Translations under genes and position numbers: made by a program
Shown: piece after piece, positions 23,560-35,100 of the stretch
How the letters are laid out: the number at the start of each line of letters is the position of its first letter
How positions within the stretch are numbered: the first letter of the stretch is position 1
Notes under the pieces: model-generated
Database searches by the model: none
Told to the model about the DNA's origin: nothing
The model's input: the letters and a program-made list of their open reading frames with translations, nothing else
Source: Heligmosomoides polygyrus polygyrus
Taxonomy: Eukaryota > Nematoda > Chromadorea > Rhabditida > Heligmosomidae
Length of the DNA: 64,000 bases
Direction: 5' to 3'
Assembly (NCBI GenBank): GCA_947396885.1
Contig: OX377204.1
Location: 94,560,728-94,624,727, forward strand

Positions 23560-25040
23560 TATTCTATGAGCAGGATGGCTTCTGAAGCCTATAAGAACAA
23601 TTTCTTCCTCGGCTTCGACGCTGGATGGCCGAGACGAAGTTCGGGCAGCTTCTAGCGAGGATGTCGTGAACCCACAAGGTCGACGATACGCTTGTAACTT
23701 ACTCTTTCTGGTAACCAGTAAGCATGGATGACCTTTGTGACTCAGTACACATTCAGAAGTCTCGATTCTCCAAAGGAATCCCGGCGCCGGTTCCCATGCA
23801 ATTAAATCGTCGGACAAATGCGGTCAATCTGTCGGTAATTGTTCTGTAATTGGGGTGAGCTCTTATTAGAGGCGTTAGAGTAGCCGTAGTAGTAATTCCG
23901 TCGAGGGTCTATTATACGATTACCGTAGCAAGCAGCCAAGCTTCTTACTGCGGTCCAAATCATGAATAGATCTACGCTATAAACGTCAGAAAAGAGGTGC
24001 GGTGTGGAAATCTTCGCTTTCGAACCACTAAAGGCTAAAATCCTGCAGATCAACATCAGCTGAAGGGAAAAAATAATAAGCGTTGGCGTTATTGGCTCTT
24101 TATGTGGAAAAAGTGGAAAAATTGATCGAGAATATCGATCGACAAATCGATAAATTCGATCGATATTGGTCGACACTGCTTAAATGTTGTAAAGCCCATC
24201 AAACGGCTATCATATGTATACTCGCATCATGCCCGTTGAAACGGTCCACTTTGGGCAGAAATCGATTACGTCGATGCAAATATGAAGCACTTGCACCGGT
24301 CACTAATTTGGAGTGGACAGACAGACGCACGGACGGTCGGAAGGATATTAGGGCGGAGAAACGGACGAACGGACGGATGGATGGAAGTACATTAGGGGGA
24401 CGGATGGATTATCTGTTTTGTATTACTAGTCTGCTTTTTTTTTTGATTCCAGTATACGACAACGGATTACAGTTGTCAGCCATCATCACTAGCTGATTAT
24501 TTCCCACCCAAATCGCGAACACCAATCAATATTGATTGGCAAATCTGTACATTTCGCTCACTATAAAGTATGTACTCCTGCGTCGCCATCGCCGAATTTA
24601 CCCTTCAGCACACCATTTGTGGGCAAAATTGAGTGAAATTGATTGATATTGATTGACCGATCAATGCTGCTTTCTAGTCGCGAAGCACGGCCACTATATT
24701 TTCCAACCTCAAACGGACAGAAATCGAACAATTTGGCGGACCATGGTGAGGTGTTTGAAAGCATGCAGGCGGCAATTACTTCTGCGCGGATGGATGGACA
24801 GACGAATGTCTAATAGATTGACCAACTTCCTAGCTTTGCTTTCAGTTTCTTTCTTTTAAGTCTTTCATTTTTATTCTTTTAATTTCTTTTAATCAATTTT
24901 CAAACTGAGCTGTGGCAATATCAGTATGATGATGCAATATTTTGACACCAGAATAAATTAATAATATCTTGAGAATATTAAACGCTGGCTAATTTTTTTC
25001 TAACTTTTATCGGTATTGGGGATATCCGTGCGCTCATATA
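23560..25040. other. No gene; degenerate satellite-like sequence
   Basis: 24120-24175 and 24500-24665 carry GATCGATATTG-type cores; 24310-24400 and 24780-24810 carry GGACGGACGG runs. AT-rich from 24820 on. Confidence 0.45.
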
Positions 25041-25043
25041 TTT

Positions 25044-25300
25044 TCAACAATGACCTCTCTTCATCCTGGAGGCTGGCATTATCGATCGATATTGATTGGC
25101 CAATCGATGGAGTCTACCTGTCGTTAATAACGTTTTTGCTCTACCATGAAAGTTAAGCCGAGCATGTATTACTTTCAACAACGACCTCTCTTCATCCTGG
25201 AGGCCGGCATTATCGATCGATATTGATTGGCCGATCGATGGAGTCTACCTGTCGTGAATACCGTTTTTGCTCTACCATGAAAGTTAAGCCGAACATTTCT
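25044..25300 (+). repeat. Two tandem 122-bp units with the ATCGATCGATATTGATTGG core
   Basis: Starts CAACRACCTCTCTTCATCCTG at about 25049 and 25178. Each unit has the core followed by CCRATCGATGGAGTCTACCTG and ends TGAAAGTTAAGCCGA.CAT. Confidence 0.85.
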
Positions 25301-25397
25301 TATTTTCTAGGCTAGCATTGCCGCTCAAGTAGTTCCGCACCTCCCGCGCTGTGTTCTGTCATATTCAAGAATAAAACCTTTCACTTAATGATGGGAA

Positions 25398-25640
25398 GTG
25401 CAGTGAGAAAAGGCGCCGACTGTCGTGTGGTATGCGCCCGAATGGAGGGTTCTTGGTTCGGCGTCGCGCCCAGGCTTTTATGGCTTTCCACCTCTTCGGG
25501 ATCGGTGAAGTTGTAGCAAGCACTCACTGGCCTGCCAATCGGCTGATCTACTGCAAGTTCTAGCTGTATACAGCTGTAGGCCAAGTATGCATTCAAATTC
25601 TCTTCATGACATCCCGAAGTAGAATGCGTGGCGCATCCCT
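25398..25640 (+). mobile_element. SINE-1 copy, highly diverged
   Basis: GCGCCGACTGTCGTGTGG head piece, GGTTCTTGGTTCGGCGTCGCGCCCAGG and the 3' end AGAATGCGTGGCGCATCCC. The A box is damaged. Confidence 0.65.
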
Positions 25641-25684
25641 CATGACGAGTTTGGCGCAATAGGCAGGAGACGCCAGCAGGCTGA

Positions 25685-26115
25685 TGGGGTCAGCTTCGTG
25701 CTCAGATGAATTCAGACCTTCATCCTCTTCACCTGTATCACCTCCCGTTGATCATCGCCTTATTCGAGCGGGCGCCAGCAGCGTATCCATTCGTCCCTGT
25801 CGCGTGCCAGAGTGCTTCAATGGATCCTCCTCGCTCGAGGGACACGAAGAGCGTCATATCAGTCGTTCAGGGCTTTCACGAAGGAGTCCGACCAACGCGT
25901 TGGTCCTGGTGTTCTCTTGACATCCCGCGGAATACAGTCGGTAACGGCTCTCGTCCAGCGGGTGTCTGCGAAGCTCATTACGTGGCCGGCCCACCTAATT
26001 TTCGACAACTTGGCCCATTCATCCTCTTAGTGTGGCAATTTGGTAAAAATCCAGTTCCGGGCAGATTGGCAGATTGCCTTTTTAGTGAGCTGCCGGTTGA
26101 CCTTCAAGGCTTTCT
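25685..26115 (-). pseudogene. RTE-type LINE, 3' fragment of the reverse-transcriptase ORF
   Basis: Minus strand reads KIRWAGHVMSFADTRWTRAV, then DCIPRDVKRTPGPTRWSDSF, then YDALRVPRA. This matches the well-known C-terminal end of nematode RTE polyproteins. Stops are present; only the tail of the element remains. Confidence 0.75.
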
Positions 26116-26850
26116 GATCCCTCTGTTAGCATCTGAAATTCTTAGAGCATCATATTTCTGTTTTTTTTTTTCAATTCTTACCTTTACATTTATGCATTCA
26201 AGTCGCCTCCACTACATCCCGTAGACGTACAATGCGTGGCGCATCCCAAGAATCTTCACAACTAGGGATGCCTTTTCCTCCGGAAGAGTAAATAGGAAGG
26301 ACACCAGGTGTTCAGGATCATTTCGGAATCTGAAAACGCCGGATACCATCTTAGTCTTCCTCAGCATCCACTCTTTCTCGCTGAATCGTCAGCCTAATCC
26401 TATGCAGTGTCTGCAACGCTCTATTGTCCAGGTAAGCTACACCTGCACTTGAAAAAGTGCTAATCCACTCGAACCGCTTGCGTATACGGTAGTCCCATCG
26501 ATCAATCCCGGAGTGCAAATAGGCTGACACACACAGTGGTGAGGCGCTTGACTTCCGAATGTGACGCATTCAGTGGATCAGATGTCCACTTGAGTGGACT
26601 GCAGCGATACATTGGGAAACACTGGACACCTGGTTCATACCCGTAGTAGTTGCCAAGGTGCTGTCCAGGGGTGGGCATGGAGTATAGGCATCACTGCGTG
26701 GTTAATTGAGTCTGCCACAGGGCTGGCTGAGCTCATTACTGCTTGAGGTTACTGTAGAACCTGGACCCTTCCCAGTCAAGGGTTGAGCTCCTCCTCCTCT
26801 GGTAATGAGCATTTGGCCGGAATCAGTTGTTAGTACATTTAGCGGGGATC
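26116..26850. other. No gene; SINE-1 scrap and unassigned repeat-like DNA
   Basis: 26190-26250 is a SINE-1 3' piece (+). 26569-26351 (-) is a 72-codon frame (ISTFSSAGVAYLDNRALQTL) without known motif. Confidence 0.4.
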
Positions 26851-26854
26851 GGTA

Positions 26855-27150
26855 AAAAGAATGAAGGTGAAAAGACGGCGTTACTCAATCATTTTGGGAT
26901 GCGCCACGCATTCTGCCTTTACGAGATGTCGTGGAGGCGTTTGATTACGTATTTGGCCATACAAAGACTTGCGGCGGCCAGCCGATGAACAAGTCAGCGC
27001 TATATCCTTCCCAGACGAGTCTGATACCATTTTATCAACTCCTGAGGGATGGAGGGATGGAAGGCTTGGTTGGCCTGGGCGGGAAATCCGAACCAGGAAC
27101 CTGGCATCGGGTACACGCGCCAGCCGTCCGACTGCGCTACACGCGCTCAG
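26855..27150 (-). mobile_element. SINE-1 copy
   Basis: Full body with GGATGGAGG duplicated inside; head GACTGCGCTACACGCGC near 27130-27150. Imperfect flanks GGATCGGTA / GGATCTGGTA. Confidence 0.85.
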
Positions 27151-27457
27151 TCGGATCTGGTATAGTACCTTAACCAAAAGGGGATATTACACTTTAAGTC
27201 CGATACCGTACCGATGTAGAATTTGAAGGATACATGATGTAGCGGGTTTGAAACGGAAATGAATCGATAAGGGAACACGAAGCGCGCGCTTTCAGGTGCT
27301 GCGCCATCAAAATATTAGGCCGTTGCATAGGAAATGGCCGATTTTGACTGAAACCTTTAGCAGATCATAGCTTTGTTCGTGAGCAATTCTATTAATCGAA
27401 ATAAGCACCATTAAAATTAATACATTTTTCCCAATGAGACATTAGTTTAGACATTCA

Positions 27458-28540
27458 TCTTTATAGAAATCAGAACTACGACAATTAGTTTTAAAAAAGA
27501 AGTCATTTTCGACATCACCTTGGTTGCTGAATTTTTTATCCTTCACATGGCGATCTAAATGCTTGAAGAAATGATAATCGCTAGGGGACAGGATATGGAT
27601 ACGCTGGATGTGGCAGAGTTTTGTGTCCCAATTCATCCAGTTTCGAACAACAATTTTTGAAACGTGCGGACGCGCGTTGTCATACAGTAGGATGGGGCCT
27701 CTTCGATTGACCAAAGCCGGCTGTTTTTCGATCAACTTCTGGTGCGTCACTTCAATTTCGGCGCAGTACTTCTTGGCTGTGATGGTCTCTCCAGTCTTCA
27801 AGAACAGAAAATGGACTATACCAGCCATTGTCCACCACACGCTCACCACGGTCTTCTCTGGATGGCGACTTGGTTTCGACATCTCCTTGGGACTCTTGTT
27901 CTTCTCGAGCCATTGTGCAGAGGTGCAGACCCACGACGATGGTGGTGAAGGGTCCAGTTTTCGTCGCATGTCACGATCCTGTCCAAAAAAGGCTCCCTTA
28001 GATTGCGCAGCCTCAACGAAACACAGTTGTCGTGGCGCTTCAGTATCTGCCCGGCGGTCAGTTCGTGCGAGATCCATTTATCCACTTTGTTTACTTTTCC
28101 GATCGCCTTTAAGGGCTGTTCATACTCGCGACAAGAGCGACAAGAGCGACTGAAGCGACAAGAGCGACAAGAGCGACTGATGTAGTGTGGTGTACGTAAA
28201 TAATTACGTATTCCACACTAAATTCGTCGCGGACGGAGTGTGGAGTACGCAATTATTTACGTACACCACACTACATCCGTCGCCTCAGTTGCTCCAGTCG
28301 CTCTTATCGCTCTTGTCGCTCCTGTCGCGAAGTATGAACAGGCCGTTAAGTGGCGGATCGTAGGGCTGCCGTCGGCGCCGAAATGCTGTGCCGGCTCTCT
28401 CACAGTTGGACGCGGTCCCGCTTGCTTTGAGTTGGTCGTCGTTAAGGAGTGATGACGGCCTACCTCGGTCTTCATCTTCGAGACCTTCATCTCCAAACCA
28501 TACTGTAAAAACGACGTCAAAAACTCGGCAAGGGACAGTT
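27458..28540 (-). pseudogene. Mariner transposase, split by a MITE and frameshifts
   Basis: Upstream part (28520-28350): HFGADGSPTIRHLT, a helix-turn-helix end. After the inserted MITE: KVDKWISHELTAGQ (WVPHEL motif), DRIVTCDENW (first catalytic D), then VVSVWWTMAGIVHFLFL, LLYDNARPH (second D) and LSPSDYHFFKHL (third D). Frame changes at about 28000 and near the third block. Related to the Himar/Hsmar-type group (inference). Confidence 0.85.
28113..28345. mobile_element. GGCC-type MITE inserted in the mariner transposase
   Basis: 233-bp near-perfect palindrome, GGGCTGTTCATACTCGC...GCGAAGTATGAACAGGCC, with arms of GAGCGACAAGAGCGAC and an AATAATTACGT core. Flanked by TTAA on both sides; removing one copy restores the mariner reading CAC TTA AAG GCG. 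Confidence 0.9.
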
Positions 28541-28981
28541 ACTTCACAAAGGCTAAAAGGTAAGGAAGCGGGGACTCTGCTCTTTCAGAAACTATATACA
28601 GTGTCTGAAACGTGAACATTCTTAGCCAGGAAAAATCGACCAGAAATTGAGGCAGCAAAATCGGCCACTTCTTATGCAACGACCTAATAGATTTTGAGGG
28701 ATGCACAATGAGTATGTCTAGACTAGAAGAATCGATAAGGAAACACGAAGACCGCGCTTTCTGTCGCTGCGCTGTCGAAATACTATATTGGGGCCGATAA
28801 TTCTTAGACGAAGCAGTTGGTTTTTCGCCGTCAGCAACTGTATGAGCCCTTCTTCTAAGCACGGCAAGCCTAAGATGCTGTAACTCTCATTGATTCGCTC
28901 CTCTGAACCAATCAACCCCTCCTTGTCGTTCTTCCGGTTTAAATAGGTCCAAGTCTAGGCAATTCTGTACGCCACACTTTG

Positions 28982-29125
28982 TACTTGTCGCTAATCTGGC
29001 CTACATGGGAGCGCGGAGCAGAGAACGCTCCAGAAGCAATCAGCGTCCCAAAGAAGCCAATTAAACTGCGAACATTGCTGTCCTGGTTGGCTAGCTTTTC
29101 CGTGTAGGCCACATTAACGACCAGT
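28982..29125. mobile_element. MITE with ACTTGTCG.TAAT.TGGCC ends
   Basis: Left ACTTGTCGCTAATCTGGCCTAC and right GTAGGCCACATTAACGACCAGT are inverted. It lies just beyond the poly(A) signal of the UBX gene. Confidence 0.7.
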
Positions 29126-29152
29126 GTCCATATTTAACTAAAAAATTGGAAT

Positions 29153-29158
29153 TTTATT
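29153..29158 (-). promoter_or_regulatory. Poly(A) signal of the UBX gene
   Basis: AATAAA on the minus strand, 34 bp beyond the TGA at 29192. It supports 29192-29324 being the terminal exon. Confidence 0.7.
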
Positions 29159-29191
29159 TTCTGAGCGATATATGTATCAGTGTTAACAGTT

Positions 29192-32100
29192 TCAAGAGCC
29201 GTAGTTGTTCACAAAGACACCGACAGCACCGCTGAGACCGGCGGCACGGAACGACGAGGGCTGCTTGAACGTCATCGGAGCGAAACCGTCGGCAGCCATC
29301 TGTTCGCACAGCACTTTGTGGTACCTGGAAAGCCGTTCCACATTTATTCTTAGCGTATCTTAAGAGCCCCTGCGTCGCGACGGTCACTATGACCTCTCGT
29401 GTCACATTTTCCCATATAGAAATGCTGTGGTGTTGTCCCTAAAGCTGGATTTATACTTCAGTCGCGAAACGGCGCGGCATTATGAAAGCTATCAATATCG
29501 ATTGTTTGCGCCGCCGAAATTCCACATTTTGCAACGCCGCTTGCATGAGTATAAATCTCACTTTAAAAAAGCCTCGCAAAGTAGTCTCAGGTGTTGTTCA
29601 TACTCCGTTGCCTCTGCGACGCAATAACAAACTGCTATATCGATTCGCCGAGCCGATCAATCGATGGAGCTTTGAACGACCTCTCATCTCTTGCATGGGT
29701 AATGTCTACCACACTCGGTACTCCTCCGCCCCCTCAAAATTCCGAATCGCCTGAGAAGCACCTACCATTCTGGAGCGCAATGGATCGGTGAGCGTGGAAA
29801 ACCGGCGGCCACAGTGAAGAAGATCGGACAGTCGTCAGAGCAGATGATCGCCGCGAAGAGCTTCTGGAATGGTGTAGAATCACTGATTTGTTTGGGAGTA
29901 CCTACCGAGGATTACAGATGACCCACATGTGGGTCAGGCTCCACATCCTGGAACTATGCCTTTCATACAATAATTCGGAGTTTTTAGGCTAATTGCATGG
30001 CTAGCCGCCTTGCAATTAGGGTACTTGTCGTTAATGTGTACATTGGGGGATGGGAATGCATCAGACAATCACATCCAATCAGAACATCAACCAAACACGC
30101 ACCCGTCAATCGGACGATCGATCCGACCTTTGGCGCCCTCTTCAGGCGGCACGTCCATTTGATGGGACCTAATTAGTCTGGTTGATCTACTACACCTTAT
30201 TTCGGACACACTAGTGACTAGTACCCACTAAATTTGATCTGAAGTGACTTAAAGTAGGCGTAACTTCGACGAAAACGTCACATGGACAAGACTCCGCCCA
30301 ATAGTGAGCAGAACTCCGCCCCGAATGCTTTGCACTCAACTAGGACGGCCTGGTAAACTATGACACCTTCTGAAACTCCAAGTTAGTATATTCCAGCTCC
30401 GCCCATAGTGGACAAGACCACGCCCACCCACACCCTGAATATCCGCCGAATTCGTTGCAAGATTCAAGCCTTGTTTTGTCAAGGTTGGGCGTCAAGCTGT
30501 TCCATTTTTTGTGAGGGATAAAGCATGAAAGAGCGGTATGATAGATGAAGAGCACAAGGCCCCGCCCACTGTGAGTAGGGCTCCTCCCTAATTTAGGACA
30601 CGCCCACAAAAAGATTACGTTCACTGTATCCACCTCTACATTTATGGTTTGAATATGTGGACCCAACTGCTGAACGCCGCTGATTCCGTAACCACGTCCA
30701 CTGCGGGCAGGACCCCGCCCATAGTGCCCACCAAGGTTGTTGAGGTTCATACAATCATTATGGGCGGGGTTCTGTCTGCGCTGGGCGGGATCATGGAATG
30801 AGCGGCGTCACTCAGCAGTTGGAGTGCCATATATTCAAGCCATAAATGTAGAGATGAGTGCAAGAACGTAATCTTTTTATGGGGGTGTCCTAAAATAGGG
30901 AGAAGCCATGCTCATAGTGGGCGGAGCCTTGTGCTCTCCATATATCTATATGTCTATCTTAGATATCTTAGAAGACTACTCCTGGGCTGTTCATAGTCCG
31001 TGACATCGGCGACGGCAGCGCCTAGCCACCTGTCGTGACTCGCGTCCGACAAGTCCTTACAGGTCGCCGTCGTTGGGCCGGGCCGGTCGATCGATCTGGT
31101 CAAACCTGGTCAAACGCGCCGATCGACACGTCGCCGCCGCTGAAGCTTCTAGAAGCCGGCAGAGACGCAGAGGGTGCGTGCCTCTGTCGTCTCTAACCGG
31201 CTTGGTCGCCAGTCCTGCCGCCACCGCTCCCGCTGAGCGGTGGTCGTCCCCGGCCGCTCCCGCTGAGCGGCCGGGCTTCGTTGTCGCCGTCGTCCGTCGC
31301 TTCCGAGGGCAAGTTCCATCCGTCGATTGGATTCTGACTTCGTCGCCGTCGAGCTACATCTTCCTGGTCGCTATTGCCGTCAAGTGTCATCACCGTCGGT
31401 AGCCGCCAGCCGTCGTCAGTGAGCCAAGGATCAGTCGCCGTCGCCGCCGTCGTCGCCGTCGTCATTCCACAGGTAACGCGGGGCCTCTGCCTGACCTCGT
31501 CGGTCCTGACTTGGTGCAGGCCACAGGACCTGGGCCAGGTAAGCCCCGCGGGTAGCGGTCCTGACTCCCTCAGTAGGTTGGGTGCAGCCTGGCCCGTAAC
31601 GCGTAGTCTAGGTCGTCTTCATATTTTGTTAATGTTATGTCGGTCGTTACTATTTAGCCAATATAAATTCATAATTCAAAAGGTCTAATGTCTAAACTCG
31701 TGAGGTGGTCTGCCAAGTTATCAGGGTCAAGTCAAAGGTCATATCAGCGTCGCAAATGGAGGGATCGCCGGGGGTCGGGGGACGCTTCGACCAACGGGGA
31801 TTCCTCCGGAGGAAGTCGACATACAAAGAGGCGCTATCATGTGGGAATATAAGGTCGCATTTAAAAAGGCACGGGGCAATCAAGATCCGCTAAGGGCCTT
31901 TCAGGAAGGAATAACCGCGTGGCAGCACAAGCCCACTACTCGCGAGCCGCGGATCCAACATGCCACAGCTCGGGCCGTAGAGGGGACCTCGGCCTCCACC
32001 GATGTACGGGCGGAGGTCCCCCTGCGGCACGACACCACCTCAGTAAAGTATACATATTGATTTTCGCCGGAGAGCGCTTCCAGGTAATCGATACGTACTC

Positions 32101-35100
32101 TGCCTTGTGCGAGCGATTCAGTCGATGACGTCGGACTTCAGAAGGTCTACAAGACGTCGATAGAACCGTGAACGAACCTCCAGACTATCGTCGAGGGCGA
32201 ACTTCCTGGTGAACTTCTGTCCGGACGGGAATCGAACCTGCACGCGCACCACATCCTTCGCTTTGCCAATGGGTTCAACAAGGACTTCCTGCCGCAGCAG
32301 CTCGCGCTGAGCAGTGATCACCTGCGAAAGCGTTTGTCTAGCTCAGAGGAACCGATGAAAGATGTATGATCCTACCTTCCTACGCTCCTCGGCTTCTGTC
32401 CGTTTCCGCTTCTCACGTTCCTCGGCCTCTTTCTGTTCCTGACGAGCTCGCTTAGCCTCGAGTATCTTCTGCTTGTCACGTTCGGCACTTTCTTTATAGG
32501 CCTTCTCCTGCTCTTCCATTAGACGTCGATCGGCGAGGAGTTTCTCTCTGAAATCTGGCGGAATTGATTTTTCCATCAGACGCGCGCGGACGCGTGCACG
32601 GTTCTAAATTGATGGGCGTGTCACAACCGTCCGCATGACCTAGTATGCGCCTTAGGTGTACACTCTGATAACCTACTTCTGCTCTCGTAAATCTTTTAGG
32701 TCCACACGAGCGATTTCGATCGACTTCTGAAGTCTATTCACAAGCTCGGCAGCAGGCGTGAAGCCGGTGATTCGACGAGCCTAAATGGTTAGTGTAAATG
32801 ATGCAGATGCAGTTCTAGCTCTATATCGCCTGTTGGTCAAGGTTTTCTAAATGCGGATTAGGCAGTCAAGCCTGCGATTTCTTCAGGCCTTTTCATATTC
32901 TGCGATGGGAGCAACGCGAAAGCGTAGATATCGATTAATACGATGTGATCGCCAAGCAAAAATCGATATTAGGTACCAGATACTATTGCGCGTCAGGTAT
33001 TCTTGTGTTGCGTTGCGTAATGTTGTGCAGCGTTCCTTGGTCTCATGTTCGATCAACGGCATCATCGTTATCGTTGCGCTCCTGTCGTTGAGATCTAGTC
33101 TAATCGATTGTGGGCGGTGTTGGAGCGAGTCGAGCAACCAATACCGCCGGCTATGGGCGGGATTGGAGCGTGCGTCTATGGCCCGTTTATATATCCGACG
33201 CCGAGCAACACGACGGCATGTATAGTGGTCAAATTGATCAATCGCGTCGCCCGATCAATTTCGCCACAATACGTGGCGTCGCGTCCCTCGGCTTCGAAGT
33301 ATAAACAGGCCCTATGAGGCATATTTTATGCCCCGTTCATACTTCCGGTACGCCGAGCGACGCGACGGCATGTAAAGTGGCCAAATTGATCGATAGCGTC
33401 TCTCAATCAGTATGACCATTATACATGGATTCGCGTCGGTGGGCGTCGAAGTATAAATGGGGCCTTATTGTTCCGGGTCCGTCAGCTCGGCGCACCCTCC
33501 GCTGCCGGAGGACCAGCGACAAGGTCGGCGACGGGAGTATGGAGCCCCGTTTATACCTCATCGCCCGGCGACATAATTCAAAGGGAGCGATGCGTCCCAT
33601 CGTGTTGAGCTGTTTCGGACGACTATAAGCACTCTGAATAGCCGGCAACGCGCTCACGCGATTGCGCACAATTGCGTACTTGCACGCACGTAATTGTGCA
33701 CAGATTTCCGGGTTCTTCTCGGTTTCCTCAGTTTTTCTCAGCATTTTCTCTCTCGTTTTCATGGCTCATGTCCTCTGCTTTGTTTTCGTTATGTTCTTGA
33801 CAACTCTTTTTCCGAATTCATAACATCTTTGTTGAGATCTGAAGAAGGCGAGCGAGATTTTTGCTCAGAGGTGGGTGTGTTTTGCAGTTTTAACTTGAAA
33901 TAGCGCTCATTCTTTACTTTCTCGTTGAGTGTTTTCCTAGTCTTGCTCATAGTGTCGAGTACAACAAGAAAGTCAAAATAAACATCATGTAACGTTAAAA
34001 TGGCGTAACGACACTCAATTGTGGCGCCGAAAGCGGGCCCGCCTCTTTCAAAATCTGTCACAGACGTCTTAGGCGCAACAAAAAGAACATAAAAACAACG
34101 CAGCAGAGGACATCAGCAACGAACACGAAAGAAAAACACAACGAGAAAGTAAAATTTAAGTGGTTATCCACTCTGCCAAGGACAGCTGGAACAGCAATGC
34201 CGTGCCCGAACCACCGCGATCAATCGCATCATGCTGATCTCGAGAGCGACACGACCCGACGCTGAACGGCGCGATGGGTCGCGGGTTCACGCTATGCATC
34301 CGGCGGGTCGGCGTCGACGCAGGACGACGAGATCAATTAATTTGAATGCGTTGCCATCGCGTCGCTCGACGTTGAAATATAGACAGGGCCTAAGCCCTGG
34401 TTCATAGTTGCACCGCTGCGCGGCGCGGCACCATAGTGGGAATAGATATTGACCTACCGGCGAGAAAAATCGATATTTATGGCGACCACAACGCCGCGTC
34501 GCGAGGCGGCGTAAGTATAAACCAGGCCTAAAGGCCCATGCACACTTCTGCTGCGACACCGCGGCGCGGCAAGTGGGCAACGACTACCTTTGCGAAATCC
34601 GGCGGTCGCGGCGCGGTCGCGTTAGAGCACGGTTTTAGACAACGGGTCCGACGTCCTCGTGGATGCCGCGCCGCCAGGAATGGTTGGAACCATTCCAGCC
34701 TGCGACACTCAGCGCGGCGTCGCCTGCGATCGCCGCCGCAACAGCCGCAAGAGTGTGCATGCTCCCTCCCTGCGGCACGTGTCGCAGTGTCGCGCCGCGG
34801 CCGTCGCGGCCCTATGCTTCAACATGGCCGCGCCGCGCTGTCGCAGAAGTGTGTGTGGGCCTTAACACCCTTGTGGCGCTGTCGGCGACGCCATGCGCGA
34901 CAGTATTGCGCGAGTTGCTACGCACTGCGAAGGACCGGCTCAACACTGTCGCCGACGGGTCGCGAAAGTATAACATATGCCTAAAACTTGGTCCGACTTG
35001 GCTTCGCAGTTCATTTGCGTGTCTATCCGTACAACATAACCCACTTCTGAATACTATGCTTGAAGAACTCATAACTTACCGAGAAGAATCGGTTGTCGGC

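Larger units (their letters stand above)
27315..28687 (-). mobile_element. Mariner element with a MITE inserted in its transposase
   Basis: Inverted ends TTAGGCCGTTGCATAGG (27315) and the complement of TTATGCAACGACCTAA (28687), flanked by TA. Both ends also keep AAATSGCCGATTTT. The transposase runs right to left and is split at 28112. Confidence 0.85.

Noticed and set aside
10980..25300. CRISPR-like array
   Set aside because: Units are long, contiguous and eukaryotic satellite-like; no spacer pattern of unique sequence between short constant repeats.
31073..31690. GC-rich plus-strand frames as a gene
   Set aside because: Built on GTCGCC microrepeats inside an intron of the minus-strand gene; no homology or splice support.
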